Below, one piece after another: positions 50,516 through 63,968 of a stretch of 64,000 nucleotides of DNA (positions are counted from its first letter, which is position 1; every line of letters begins with the position of its first letter). The notes under the pieces are model-generated. The model was given only the letters and a program-made list of their open reading frames with translations. It had not been told where the DNA came from and ran no database searches. Made by a program: the position numbers and the translations under genes. The stretch lies in assembly GCF_027580225.2 (NCBI RefSeq), contig NC_073342.2, positions 19,968,501-20,032,500 on the forward strand. The letters run 5' to 3'. The DNA comes from Misgurnus anguillicaudatus. Lineage: Eukaryota; Chordata; Actinopteri; Cypriniformes; Cobitidae.

Positions 50516-51036
50516 GGAAACACCACCGTTTTCAATATTTTACTATGTTCTTATCTCAATTTAGGCGAATTAATACATACCTATCTTTTTTCAATGCGTA
50601 CATGTAATCTTTGTACAGCACGTTGTGAATGTGTAAGCATTTTGCCTGGCCCCATTCATTCCTTGGGATCCAGGCAGGGATGAATTTAGAAGCCACCAAA
50701 CGCACAAATTACTGCTCCCAAGGTCAAAGTGCTGCAAACTAAGTGCTCTTCCGCCATACAATATAGTTCTCAGTTTTTATCCGCTTAAAAACCACCATAC
50801 TTACTTTTATAACTACTCATGTCTTTAAATAGGGAAAACATGGAAGTGTTTTGTGGCTTCTGGGTTCATCCCTGTTTGGATCCTAAGGGATGAATGGGGC
50901 TAGGCTAAATGCTAACACATTCACTTTGCGCTGTACAAAGATTAAGTGCACGCATTGAAAAAAGACATGCATGCACCAATTTGTCCAAGTTGAGGTAAGA
51001 ACACAGCAAAATATCGAAAAACTGTGGTGTTTTCCT
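50516..51036. mobile_element. TTAA MITE (AGGAAACACCACCG ends), copy 1
   Basis: AGGAAACACCACCGTTTTCA / AAACTGTGGTGTTTTCCT; TTAA at 50512-50515 and 51037-51040. Contains two inverted blocks CCTGGCCCCATTCATTCCTT / GGATGAATGGGGCTAGG. Confidence 0.8.
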
Positions 51037-51040
51037 TTAA

Positions 51041-53750
51041 GTATTATGGTAAATCCTATAGTATGATAATAACATTGTGAAAACAGTAATTATTCAGTAG
51101 CCTATATTTATCAAAGTACCTAAGTATTACCATCTATTGTCATCACTGTGTCTCTCTATTACAGACGTGCTAATTGACGTGTCCTGAAATGCACAACTTT
51201 ATTGAAGACGTTTATGTAATTTCCACTAAAACAGAAATTACGAGACATATTGAGTGGCTTATATATTCATTATATTTACATAAATGTTGCTGCTTTTTAT
51301 TTTGCTCTTAAGAGTTTATAATTAAAAGTCAATTTTAAAATGTTATAAAATGTGTTCTTAAGGGTTTATAATTTAAAGTCAGTTTTAAAATGTTAAAAAT
51401 GGTTTACTTCGCCTTGAGTCTTATGAGAAGCTGAAGAGCGGGATGATGTCATAAGTTGATCTGTATTGATGAATATGAGAGACTTTTAGATTTTGTATGC
51501 TTGTATCTTCCAAATGGAGCACACTAGTTAATAGATATCCTTAATGATAACATATTGATGCTAAAAGCAAAAAAAACTGCACTTTTGATTTTATGGGTGC
51601 TTTATAACTCTACAGAAAGAAGTATGCTAACATTTAATAATTTCGCTAACAAAAATCCCCCCAATAACCTCTTGTCTTACTTTTCTGGCCTTGCACATTA
51701 CTTTGAATACCTTTAACCTATTTGTTGCAGCTCAAGCCACTTTCAGTGTTCAGTGAAACTCATTGTTGTGAAGTTTCTCCAGTGCTGTAGGTGGCAGTCA
51801 TCTTTGTGTACTTTCAGCGTTTACAGCACGACAGAAAGCGCTGTTAGTGTTGCCAAGTCCTCGAGTTTACAGCGATATTCAGCTACTTGTTTTAAACCGT
51901 TTCCGCATATGTTTCCTTGGGTCGAGGTTGAAGATTTTCACCAGCTATCAATCCTAAAGGTAAATGATTTTATTTATGAACACATACTGTGTTTATTATC
52001 ACTACTATAGAGTTTTTTAAAGACATTGTGTGTAATGCATAGCAGTGACTGTAAAACATGTAGTTTAAGTAGCTATGGAAGAGAAATATTTTTAGTTTTG
52101 GTATTTGTTCTAGGACTGGCCATTGGATTGGTTTTGTAATACAGATCTGGCAACCCTGAAGCGCCTGTGTAATGTTTTCTTGAGGTAACTTCATGCGGAG
52201 CTTCACTTTCACACTGTACTGTCAACAGACAAGGAAGTCCCGCGTTTTTAGCCGTCAACTTATTAACATCAACTTATTCTTTCAAACGAGCGAGTAAGTG
52301 AGTATCAGTATGCACAATGTCACGTCGCAGTCACTGCTATTTGTTTTCAATTCTATCTAAAGTTGGTGTTTGTAAAGTTCAAACCCTGCGTGAAAGCAGA
52401 TGGGTGTGATGGAGCGAGGTAGCTAAGAGCGATACGAAGAAATTAAGTGTGCTGTGATTATGTCGTTTTATGATATGTTTGTGTAGTATAATGTGTAGTC
52501 TAATCGCTAACTCTGTTTGCAGCACAATAATACATTGTATTATCTTATACATTGACCTTATTTACTTAAACATTCGTGTCATGTTTTGGTGATTGTGCTT
52601 GTCATCAGCATTATTTTCACTGCATTGAAACAGATTAGGGCATGTTCGACTTTGTGCAGCGATGCGCAGCCATGGCATCAGAGTACCGCGAGAGCTGTGC
52701 TTTCGAATCGCTCTCGCGGTGCCGTGTTGTCATACGTTCTGCGCAGCGCTGCATAGAGTCGAACACACCTATAAATTAGCTGGAGGGCTCATATAATAGG
52801 CGCCGCACTGCATTGCTTGCTTGACTTCCTCTCATTGGTCCGTCACGCCATTCAACAAAATGTCATTTGGGTGCTGTGCGGCATGGCCTTGTGGGACTAC
52901 TTTTAAGGCAGTGTTAAAATGCAAGCACTGTGTTCAGACAGCTGCAGATCTGACTTTCCTCATGAGCAACACCGACCCTCTCTTGCTGTGGCGTATCTTC
53001 GCATTCATTATGGTTAATTTGTAAGGTGGTTATCTGCCATCTGCAGATGGCTTTGAACTTTGTCAATCATTTAAACATGTAGGACAAAGAAGATTTTAAG
53101 GTGGGCTATAGATAGGCAGAAGTTCCCAGTTTGTTCTTACCTGTGGCTTGTTTTTGGATTATTAAGTAAAAGTAAGTATACAGTATTAGGACAGTATGGA
53201 TTTTTAATATAGAGCAGGAAAGATTAACCTAATAATTAATAATTTGTCAGACCAGACTGTACATATTGCAATTGTAAGTGTTTGTTTTAATTTTCGAGGT
53301 TTATTGGTTTAAATGAGCAATTGTGCAAAGTACCCCATGTAGTATGACTTCTTACCACAGTTTATGATAATAACTATACAGATAGGAATAAAAAATAGGA
53401 AAATTGTAAGAAAGAAAACAATTAAAAAAAACTATTTTATTGGAATAATTATTTTGTATTATCTGAAAAATGTACCACACAGCGAACTCAATAATGATAA
53501 AGATTTACATGTAATATAAAAATAAAATAGTAAATGTGCATGCTTTAGTAAGTGCTACCTGTATGCTTTTTTACTTTACAAAGGCATGCATACAAGCAAT
53601 AAAACAACATTTAACAGTAGGCGTATTTCTAACCTAAGCTAAAAATAATATGTTTGTTTTTACATATTTTCACAGTACATGTAAAACGGCATCTTACAGC
53701 AGAAAAACCCTGGAGGTTATTACAGTGTTGCTTTTGTGCACTGTGTTTTA
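51041..53750. other. Intergenic upstream of ppip5k1; possible distal promoter
   Basis: No coding exon supported. A good donor GCGA|GTAAGT at 52293/52294 after a moderately GC-richer stretch (52200-52293) could mark an untranslated first exon of ppip5k1. 52640-52770 is a palindrome (TGTTCGACTTTGTGCAGCG ... GCTGCATAGAGTCGAACA) of MITE type. The 67-codon frame at 52821 lacks support. Confidence 0.3.
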
Positions 53751-53751
53751 A

Positions 53752-54393
53752 AGGTGCAGTGTGTAAATTTTAGCGACATATAGTGGTGAGGTTGTGAATT
53801 GCAACCAACTGCTCAAGGGGATCGCACACCGGCCGCGCAGCTCAGCGCCGCGGAGCACATTGTTTCCAAGAGTATACGCACACCGGCGCCCCCAGGTGGC
53901 GCCTGTCCGCGCCGCCCAGCTTTGACTCAGGAAGTTGCTCAAATCCCTGTCGCGCCACACAGCGCCACTCATAGTTTAACATTAAATCATCATATTTGTC
54001 CCAAATCATTAACAATTAACATTGGCTGCTAACATATAGTTAGCATTTTGAAGTAGACGCTATCTTTAGACCCCCTTTAGTCCACTGCTCACCCCTGGCT
54101 TTTGAAACACATAGAGAAGCTACTGTAGCCACCACTGGACAAACAGGTCATCATCGGAGACAACTTAGTAAAAAAATTGTCCGTTAAGGGCTTCTGTAGA
54201 AACATGGCCGCCCAAAATGGCGACTTCCATGTAAGGGGACCCTCTGTGTATGTAGATAAAAACATCTCATTCTAAGGTAATAAACACATAACGGTTCATA
54301 ATGAAAGGTCTTAATACGCCTTTGATAATATAGTTTTGTATATTATATTGCATTTCTGTCAAGAGATCCTTCTAAAAATTACACACTGCACCT
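53752..54393. mobile_element. TTAA MITE (AGGTGCAGTGTGTA family), copy 2
   Basis: AGGTGCAGTGTGTAAATTTT / AAAATTACACACTGCACCT; TTAA at 53748-53751 and 54394-54397. A GC-rich insert at 53815-53970 (CGCACACCGGCCGCGCAGC... / ...CCACACAGCGCC) is absent from copy 1. Confidence 0.8.
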
Positions 54394-54397
54394 TTAA

Positions 54398-55821
54398 TGA
54401 TAATCAAAATAATCTGTTAAATATTAATGTATCGTATTCATGGAATGTACCAGAGACCTGAACATAATAAAAGCTTGAAAAAGGAATAAAGTAAACATTT
54501 CAAACCTGAAAAGCTAGATTGCATAAGACAGGCCAGGCCCTGCAAAACAAGGCAGAAATGTCAATGCATGCATTTTACTGCATGTACAAGGGTGCTTTGT
54601 CAGTATACCTTTGTTACAATTGATTACCTTGTCTTGGTTTTCGAGAAGTGCAGAATACAACCTTAAAAACATCATCAGTACATCTTTATCTATCTATTAT
54701 CTTGGATATTAGACCATGGTCTTGTAAATTGTGGCTTTAAGTGGTAGTAAGATTTATTTATGAGTTTGTTTATCTCGGTTAGTGTTCCCCTGACCGTGTG
54801 CCGCTTAAGTCGGCCTCCTCTTAACTTAATGTTTCCTGTCAACACATCCACGGTGCAATGAATTTTCTCTGGAATCGTAGACCTAACATCTGATCCAAGT
54901 GTCACACCTACCCCACACTGACCTAGACCCAGGGCTATTTTTGGCCACTCGGTCACACTTGTGGTTGCCATCTTGTAGTGTTTTAATAAAGTGTGTAACT
55001 TGCTGACATCAGACGATGATATGATATGATTTCATGTCTAAATGATTAATGGGAAGTTTATAGAGCATGTAAAAAATATCCTCAGGATAATTTAGATAGT
55101 AAGATAGTTGAGGAACATTGAGTAACAGTCGGATGTTTATTTATAGGAGTAGCTAGCAGGCATAGCTAACATGACCTTACTGTAACCTGCTGCAGGGTTT
55201 GCAAAACTATATCAGCAAGGGTATGGAAATATGATATGATGTAGACTATGTATCTCCAACAGAATGCATTCTTTCCCTTGAAGTCACGGCATGAAGCACC
55301 ATGGCATTGCTTTGGACACTCTTTACTACAAAAACAGACTTGCATAACTAGTTGAACGGCAAAGAATTTTTATATGTGCTTATACTTGGGTATTACAACT
55401 AATCCTATTTGCACTATAGTGACATGTTTGTAGCATACAACATTTATATAATTGTTTAGGGGGGGCCATGCACGGTGGCTCAAGTGCATCATTGAGCCAC
55501 CATTTTAGGCCTGCCTAAAAAAAATCCTGAACTCAGAAATGGTGAAAAACTGTTTAACGATTTAACTCGAATATCATCTTTTTTTTTTTTTATCAAATTG
55601 TAATATTGCATTTTGGATTTGTTGTATTACAGGTACTGGAAGGACATGACCAGGATTATTAAAGGATGAGCTTAAACCATGTTCCCAGCTTTTATTTAAA
55701 AAGATGACCCAAAATTTTTAAAAAACACTGTATCAAGTCACCCTTGGCTTTAAAGTTTTTCACCCTCATCTGACTGGATTACACACCTCGTCTGTTTAAT
55801 GGTTCCGCCACTGAATTTCAG
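54398..55821. other. Region before ppip5k1 coding exon 1
   Basis: No supported coding sequence. An acceptor-like TTGTATTACAG at 55633 and the used acceptor CTGAATTTCAG at 55821 are present; the former may serve an alternative 5' UTR exon. Confidence 0.4.
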
Positions 55822-55871
55822 CACGAGATGGTATGCGGGGATTTTGAACATTTGATAAAGACTCCACAGAA

Positions 55872-58800
55872 ATGTCGGAGTCAAAGCAAGTGGCATGCGA
55901 TGGTGGACTTCCTCGGTTCATGATTGGCTGTGAGAACGATGAGAGCAAAGAACTAGATGTTATAGACATGAGAGACATCTCAAGGTCTTATGGGGAGGAT
56001 GAAGACGAGGATCAGGTATGAAAACCTTTGAATTTTTTGATAACATTTACAATTACTTTCCGAAATGGACAAAAAAAAATCAATATTTACACAAATTTGT
56101 ATTTATGTCAAATTGTATGACGACTTCTATGAAACACAAAAAGATACATTTATTAAAATTGCTGTCTTGATAGTTGTGGCCGGGTTGCCAAATCCCTTTT
56201 TTTGTTTACAGTAATTTACTGTAGAGTAGTCTTGATGTTTACTGTATACTTGATGTTGCTGTAAACTGATTTTAAAGCCTTACTGTTACAAAGCTCTTAC
56301 ATTTCCTATTGTTTCTCTGCTGTCAGTCAATGGAGCCTCAGATAGTGGTGGGGATCTGCTCCATGATGAAGAAATCTAACTCCAAACCAATGACTGAAAT
56401 CCTGGAGAGACTCTGTAAATTTGAGTACATAACCGTAGTGATTTTTTCTGAGGAGGTTATTCTCAATGAACCAGTGGAGAAGTGGCCGCTGTGTGATTGC
56501 CTCATTTCTTTCCATTCCAAAGGTATCGTCATATAGTTTTACATGTCGACAGCTTGAAATTTGATTGTGCTATATTGCTTCCTTATGTTCCTTATAAGTT
56601 GTTTTGTATTAATTATACACTGTTAAAGGGACACTCCACTTTTTTGAAAATATGCTAATTTTCCAGCTCCCCTAGAGTTAAACATTTGATTTTTACCATG
56701 AAATCAGAAAAAATCCAAAGTGCTCAAAAATAGCTAAAAAAATTTTTGTTTGGGAAAAATTAGTTAGGTGCTCTTTGGTGTAGGGTATTCAAAACGTGAA
56801 AAAAAGGGGAATCCAAGGCACTCTTCATATATCAAAAGGTAAAAAGCCTTTATTTAAATATGGCTATAACATTAGAAACATATAACAGGGCAGTAACCCA
56901 CGCGTAGCGGCACAGATAGCCTTCTTCAGGGTAATTTTTACCGTTTTGGAATCCATTCAGCCGATCTCTGGATCTGGTGATAGCACGTTAAGCATAGCTT
57001 AGCATAATCCATTGAATCTGATTAGACCATTAGCATCGCGCTCAAAAATAGCCAAAGAGTTTTTCCTATTTAAAACTTGACTCTTCTGTAGTTACATCGT
57101 GTACTAAGACTGACGGAAAATGTAAGGTTGCGATTTTCTAGGCAGATTTGGCTAGGAACTATACTCTCATTCTGGCATAATAATCAAGGCTTTGCTGCCG
57201 TACCATGGCTGCAGCAGGCGCAATGATATTACACAGCAGCTGAAAGTAGTCCCCTTGGTAACTCTCAATAGCAGGGAACTATTTTCGGGCATTAAGCTAT
57301 GCTAAAAGTGGTACCGCCAGACCCGAAGATCGGCTGAATGGATTCCAAAATGGTAAAAATCAAATGTTTAATTCTACAGGAGCTGAAAAATTAGCATATT
57401 TTCTAAAAAACTGTGTGTGTGTCCCTTTAAATAATAAAAATTAATCGTTTTATCTATCACCTTAAAGGATTTCCCCTTGACAAAGCAGTGAGTTATGCCA
57501 AACTACGAAACCCCCTCCTCATCAATGACCTCAACATGCAGTATTTTATTCAGGACAGGTACGGCAAGAAAAAAATAGCTTTATTTTTAAGCAAACCCTG
57601 TTACATTATACTGAACTATGTAAACTTGTGTTTACGGTTATAGGAGGCAAGTGTACAGGATTCTTCAGGAGGAGGGCATCGACCTTCCACGCTATGCAGT
57701 GTTGAACCGGGACCCTGACAGACCAGAGGGTAAAGGTCATCGTTTTGGGACTATTGTGATACGTTAGATCATTGCATGGAGGTTTTGCAGACTGAATTGC
57801 CATTACTGGGTGTCAGTTTATACTTCGGTAATACCATGTTCCTGTTTTGTGTTGTTTAAAAATGCCTGCAGTCAGCATCCAATTATTGTGAAGTTCCTCA
57901 TTGTGTGTACACTACACATCTCTGTATTGGGAAAATGTTATCCTGTTTTAGTAAACGGAACGCATGCAGCATCTTAAAACAAAGATCTGTGTGTAAGCAT
58001 AAATTATTATTTTATGCAAATAAGGCTTATTGTGTGGCTATACATACATATTATGTATGGGTTGGCATTTCAAAGGGCTATTTATGTATTGTAGAGTTGA
58101 CGCAATGCGGTACAGTCCCAGTAAATTATGTAAAATCACAGTAGTCTGCTGTATTCATCACCATAGCCCAGCACGCAGGGCAAGATCTGGAACCAAGACT
58201 GGCCAGATGGCGTTTTTTGTCATGTTTGCACCATGATTTGCATAATTTAATGGATCACTAACTATACTGCGGAGGTTGTATGCCAATAAGCAAAATTATC
58301 CACAGGCATGATACATTCTTGATCAATTTTTTGTTGTTCCTTTTTGTGACATCAGAGTGTAACTTAGTCGAGAGTGAGGACCACGTTGAAGTGAATGGGG
58401 AAATATTTCACAAACCCTTTGTGGAGAAGCCTGTCTGCGCAGAAGACCACAATGTGTACATCTATTATCCAACATCAGCTGGTGGAGGCAGTCAACGCCT
58501 GTTTAGAAAGGTACAGTCCTGAAATTACATCATAGACTCCTTATGGTATGTCTGGACTTCTCATCGTATACTGCTCTGGGCTTTTTACCTATTTTAAAAT
58601 AAAATTTAGAAATTATTGTTGACTAAAACCTGGTTCTGGATAAGCAGTAGGAGAATAGTTGGACGGAATTTATTATCATTTTTTGTCCCATTAGCTATGG
58701 CCTTAAAGGAAAACACCACCGTTTATTAATATTTTACTATGTCCTTACCTCAACTTACGAATTAATACATCCCTATCTTTTTTCAATGCATGCACTTTTA

Positions 58801-61800
58801 ATTTTTAATTTTAAGTACAGCGCGTTGTTAATGTGTGTTAGCATTTAGCCTAGCCCCATTCATTCCTATGGCTCCAAAGAGGGATGAATTTACAAGCCAC
58901 CAAACACTTCCAAGTTTTCCCTATTTAAAGACTGATACATGAGTAGTTACACGAGTAAGTATGGTGGCACAAAATGCAACTTTTGTTTGGAGACATAGGA
59001 ATGAATGGGGCTAGGCTAAATGCTAACACATTCAAGAAGCGCTGTACAAAGATTAAAAGTACACGTATTGAAAAAAGATACGCATGTATTAATTTATCTA
59101 AGTTGATGTAAGAACAAAAACGGTGGTGTTTTCCTTTAATGATCAATAACTGCTATAATTTTATTTCCTTTTAGATCGGCAGTCGGAGTAGTGTGTACTC
59201 TCCTGAAAGCACCGTTCGAAAGACTGGCTCGTATATCTATGAGGAATTCATGCCCACAGATGGAACGGATGTAAAGGTGTGTGTGTGTGTGTGTGTATTT
59301 GTTATATGTGATTGTCTTGCATTATAGACATTAGATGGTGGGTGGACAATAAGGTTTATTTGTTTATTTTGTGGTAGGTTTACACAGTAGGACCTGATTA
59401 TGCCCACGCAGAGGCCCGTAAGTCTCCCGCTCTAGATGGAAAAGTGGAGCGCGATAGTGAAGGAAAAGAGATTCGGTATCCTGTGATGCTTACCGCGATG
59501 GAAAAACTTGTGGCCAGAAAAGTGTGTCTTGCATTTAAGGTAAGGTGAACATAGTGCTTTCATTAATATCTTTAGCCTAAAATGTGAAAAGTAAAATGTG
59601 ATAACTTTTCATAATAACATCTTTCCAACCCAGCAAACAGTTTGTGGTTTTGATCTCCTTCGAGCAAACGGGCATTCGTTCGTTTGTGACGTCAATGGTT
59701 TCAGCTTTGTAAAGAACTCCATGAAATACTATGACGATTGTGCCAAAGTTTTGGGGTAAGTGAGACATGGGGTGTGTCTCACTCCTTTTTATAACGAAAT
59801 GTCTATATTTAATTTCTCTCTGAATTAGGTGTATTATTAAGTAATGTTTTCCTCAGAAACATGGTGATGCGAGAGCTGGCTCCTCAGTTCCACATTCCCT
59901 GGTCTATCCCTATGGAAGCAGAGGACATCCCTATTGTCCCGACTACCTCAGGAACCATGTGAGTTTATCACTGTGTCCTGTCCTGTTGTAGATATTGGAT
60001 TTGCTATGTTAAGCATAAACATTCTGGAAATGTTTTTAGTACTCGAGTGTTGTTAATAAAAAGACATTGTCATGTTTGTCTGAAGGATGGAACTCCGTTG
60101 TGTTATTGCTGTAATTCGGCATGGTGATCGGACGCCCAAACAGAAGATGAAGATGGAGGTTCGAAATGCCTTGTAAGTTTTAGGTTCTTGTAGTGTTCAC
60201 TACTGTATTCCAGTTTTGTTTTATTGCTTTCTCAATATGTCAATTTTTCTCTTAGGTTTTTTGATCTGTTTGAAAAGTATGGCGGCTATAAGACTGGAAA
60301 ACTCAAACTAAAGAAACCAAAACAACTCCAGGTTGGTTTGATTTAAAGGTGCTGTTTGATGTATAGCAAATGATCTCAAATGCTTTAACCCTTTCACTGC
60401 CATTGATGAGTTAACTTGTCAATTAAGAGAAAACGCTTCCCTGCCAATGACGACTTTTTCCGGCAATCCGTATTTTCGCTATTATTCACCAGGTTTTGCT
60501 CTTACTCAACTTATAAAACCCAGAAGATTCCCCCTTAGGTCAAACAGTTCAAAGGACGTGGTGCCAAGGGCGTGGCAATCAAAGGGGTGGAGCGTATGCA
60601 TCATGATTTAAATTAAAATATTTTTAAAACACTCAAATAAAACTTAATTTTGAAGAAACTATGACAGAAAATGAACACATACTAGATTATTAATTAATTA
60701 AATGTCTTTACCTCTAACTGCAATAGCTGCTTGATGAAGTGAAACTAAAGGGTTAATAAACACAAACTAAAGCAGATGTTGTAGAACGTCTGGCGAACGA
60801 TGATAGAATTGTAAAAAAAAATTTAAAAACTGATTATTTCCCACTATTAATAACATTATCTTAAAGGAGTGTAACTACTGTAGCATGTAAATAATGCACA
60901 TAAATAAAGTGAGCAAGAGCGCTCAACAATTATATTGAATCAACAGGCACGTGAAACCTAGCTAAGCAGGTTGCTCAAACAACAAAATCACCAGCTAACT
61001 TAATTTAAAATTAGAAGAACTATAGAAGAATACAATAACAGGCTTAAATAAACCCAAAACATAAGTCCACTTACAGTTCTCACGGACACGCATTTTATCA
61101 ACTGGCTATCTTCCAGACATGACGGACGGTGTGGGGCACATGCATGCACGCTCGCGGTGTGAAGCGTGTCCGCACTATTCTCCGAGACTGGCTAGTTATC
61201 TTCCAGACAGTGATGGTCCGGACCACGTCTCTCTCATTGCGGCCGTGTGGCGCGCGTCCCCACATGCGGTGTGATGCGCGTATGCGCTATTCTCCAAGAT
61301 GCACTTGACGGCCTTATGTGCAGCATTTTTTTTTTTGGACGAGCTAGTTAAGGCGGTAGGGTTTCCTAGCTTAGGCGGTCCGCCTTAACTGATATATGCT
61401 GCGGGAAACCCTGATTGGGTTCCCATTGCTTTTATCGACCCAGAAAATGTGAAAAAGATCAACAAAGTAACTTAGTTTTGGTAAACCATTCTCTGCAAGC
61501 ACATGAAATATTTGGTCATTGAAATTTGTCTCTCCTTGTGATGTTATAAGGAGCTCTTATTATAATAATCAGCCACAGCACTGCCATTTGGTGCAGAGAG
61601 AAAGAGAGAGAGAGAAAATAATTCATAGCATAAGTTTAAATTGCATCAAACCACCATCATTGTGATCAGTGTTTGCACTTCATCCGCTCATTTGCATTTT
61701 AAAGGACACAACATTTTTGCTCACACCTACACAGTGTCAATTTTAACATGTTATAATAAATTATCTAGATGGTATTTTGAGCTAAAACTTAACGTGTACT

Positions 61801-63711
61801 CTGGGGACACCAAAGATTTATTTTACATCTTAAAAAATTTTTGTGACATGGCCCATTTAAACCTTTGTGAATATCATAAAAAATGCTGGCGCTGGCTGGC
61901 AACTTTTTTTTAAAGCGCTGGCAGGGAAAGAGTTAAAATGATGACAAAAACCCAAAGCTCATGGAAGAAAACAGGCAACTACTGTTAAAAGAGATGGTTC
62001 AGTATATTGGTAATAAATACATTTTCTAAAATGATATTTAATTTCCTTGAACGAAATGTCACATCCATAAAGCTGGAATTGCTTAGATAATTTTTTGTGT
62101 GTTGGCAGGAAGTGCTGGACATTGCCCGTCAGCTCCTGGCAGAACTCGTCCAGCACAACGACTGCGAGATTGAAGAAAAGAAATCCAAACTCGAGCAACT
62201 AAAGACCGTTCTGGAGATGTGAGTAAGCTGTTAACAAATGAAATAATAGCTGGCCTTTTTTACATTATCTTTTATTTTATTCTGAAATGTATGGAAATCC
62301 ACTGCACGCACGCCATCATTACAACTCCATTAATATATAAAATGTGTCTCCATGATTGTTCAAAAGTTTATTTTATCATCCTTTACGAGTTTCCGAGTGT
62401 TTTAGCTAAGGTGGTAAAAGGTTTGTTCAATGGAAATAAACTAGAGGAAATATAATAAATAGTAGGCCATGAAATCAGTTACTTTTCCATATTTACTGCA
62501 CTTGTCATAAAAACATGCAGTAATTGTGTAGTTTTCATCAGACTTGCATTTGCAGACATTATACTATAAGACAGGGTATTTCTCATTAAAAATACATTTG
62601 GTATTTTATGAACTGCATAATAGGATCTGTATACAATTTACTATAATGTCCACATATAAATCATCAGTTTCTTAACATCATCTTTTCTCTCTCTCTTTCT
62701 TTGTCTTTTTTGTGTCTCGGCCGGTCTCTTATAAGGGAATCCAGCCTGAACCATAATCAGTGCGCACCCTCATTTTATAATGCAGGCAAAGTGGATGATA
62801 ACCCTCATTAACCCGATGAACTACTGACACTTTAATGGGGCCCTAAAATTGACTGAACTTTGGGTCTTTTTGCAATTCTGTGTGGCATCTGCATGCCATT
62901 TTGAAAGTGTTTCTAATCACTCATGATTCTTCCATATCTTTTTGTTTACACCTCTTACCGGGCTTAGATGAGGCTCATAATCAAAATTTTATCGTTTTTT
63001 GAGGAATGTACATTAACAGAGGAAATGGGTGCTTGGGGAAAAACTTTGGTTTGGGTTTATGACACAATTCAGCAGAATGAATGGTGGTAAATTCACTCTA
63101 GAGTTGGTTTGGTTAAGAGCTTGTTAAGAACCAAGACCAGCTCTAGATTAGTTTAGTTTTAGACCAAGTCTTCATGATCTTAGACAAAAAAAAGAATATT
63201 TGGCCCGTTATTGGTTTGTGAAATTTTAAAGTCTAACTAAACCTGCAATAAAACTTAAAAACTCAATTTGAAACTTTCTTAAAGTTTTAATTTTTTTAAT
63301 TAATCCAAAATTCTCCATTGGTTGCTGTATTGTGTCGTTTCAAAACCTGACACCGTTGCAGATACGGGGTCATGTTTTATTCCACCCAAAGCCTGTCATT
63401 CCTCTTGAGACAGCCATGGTATGACACACATTAACCCCTGCTAGCTTGGAAAAGGGTCACCCGGACACATGTTTCCCGAAACATGGAGGCCACAGAGCAC
63501 CTGCTAGCAGTTTGAGGCTAGTGTTGTGTCTTATGTGTGCTGTCTGTCTGTGTTTCTCAGTGGGAGAATTCTTATTAAGAGGGGGTGGTATGTCTGTGTC
63601 CCTGCCTTGTGTATTGTTTTTTTAGGTATGGCCATTTTTCAGGGATCAACAGGAAGGTACAGCTGACCTACCTGGCAAACAGGCAACCCAAAGCATCCAG
63701 TGGGGAAGAAG
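55872..63711 (+). CDS. ppip5k1: Diphosphoinositol pentakisphosphate kinase (PPIP5K/VIP1), 5' part
   Basis: Cytosolic bifunctional enzyme that phosphorylates InsP6/5-InsP7 at position 1. Thirteen coding exons with consistent phases: 55872-56015 (start MSESK), 56327-56522, 57468-57558, 57644-57729, 58356-58510, 59175-59276, 59378-59539, 59634-59755, 59857-59958, 60086-60172, 60256-60331, 62109-62218, 63626-63711. They give about 506 residues; the gene continues past the window. Visible blocks: an ATP-grasp kinase domain ([90 protein letters not shown]) and then the start of the histidine-acid-phosphatase-like domain ([12 protein letters not shown]). [17 protein letters not shown] and [13 protein letters not shown] favour PPIP5K1, while the N-terminus MSE...PRF resembles PPIP5K2; paralogue choice is moderately sure, family certain. 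The start is set by the ATG after acceptor 55821. Confidence 0.9.
56627..57426. mobile_element. Foldback TTAA element, family A copy 5, in ppip5k1 intron
   Basis: TTAA at 56623-56626 and 57427-57430; left end AGGGACACTCCACTTTTTTG, right CTGTGTGTGTCCCT (partly decayed). Interrupted by 56698-56933. Confidence 0.75.
56698..56933. mobile_element. Small element nested in family A copy 5
   Basis: Flanked by a direct repeat ATTTTTACC (56689-56697 and 56934-56942), which is single in other family A copies, so this is a clean insertion with 8-9 bp duplication. The interior ends CACGCGTAGCGGCACAGATAG CCTTCTTCAGGG, a motif (CGCGTAGCG..CTTCAGGG) seen in many cyprinid repeats. Ends are only weakly inverted. 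Confidence 0.7.
58707..59135. mobile_element. TTAA MITE (AGGAAACACCACCG family), copy 2, in ppip5k1 intron
   Basis: AGGAAAACACCACCGTTTAT / AAACGGTGGTGTTTTCCT; TTAA at 58703-58706 and 59136-59139. Confidence 0.85.
59276..59297. repeat. (GT)n microsatellite at a splice donor
   Basis: GTGTGTGT run starting directly at the donor of ppip5k1 exon 6 (GTAAAG|GTGTGT). Confidence 0.9.
60389..61932. mobile_element. TTAA-flanked TIR transposon, 1.5 kb, in ppip5k1 intron
   Basis: Ends CCCTTTCACTGCC and GGCAGGGAAAGAG are inverted; TTAA at 60385-60388 and 61933-61936. CCC-type termini with TTAA fit piggyBac. No transposase frame is readable. Another degraded copy is at 8745-10105. A GC-rich sub-block around 61130-61420 may be a further insertion. 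Confidence 0.75.
62219..63625. other. ppip5k1 intron 12, no other feature recognised
   Basis: AT-rich intron with no supported exon; contains a CTCTCTCTTTCTTTGTC tract near 62690. Confidence 0.5.
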
Positions 63712-63872
63712 GTATTTATGTTAAAAAATGTCTGTGTGTGTTACAATCGATGTGTTAATTATGAATTGTTTTGAGGTGGATTCATGCTGATAAAATACTG
63801 TGAATGATTATGCATTTGGATAAAAACTTTTGGGATACATATTTATTTGTGTTCTCTTGGGTTCATAGACAT

Positions 63873-63876
63873 ATCC

Positions 63877-63968
<92 letters not shown>

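Noticed and set aside
52821..53024. 67-codon Cys-rich frame upstream of ppip5k1
   Set aside because: No splice context, no recognised domain, and in a repeat-like neighbourhood.
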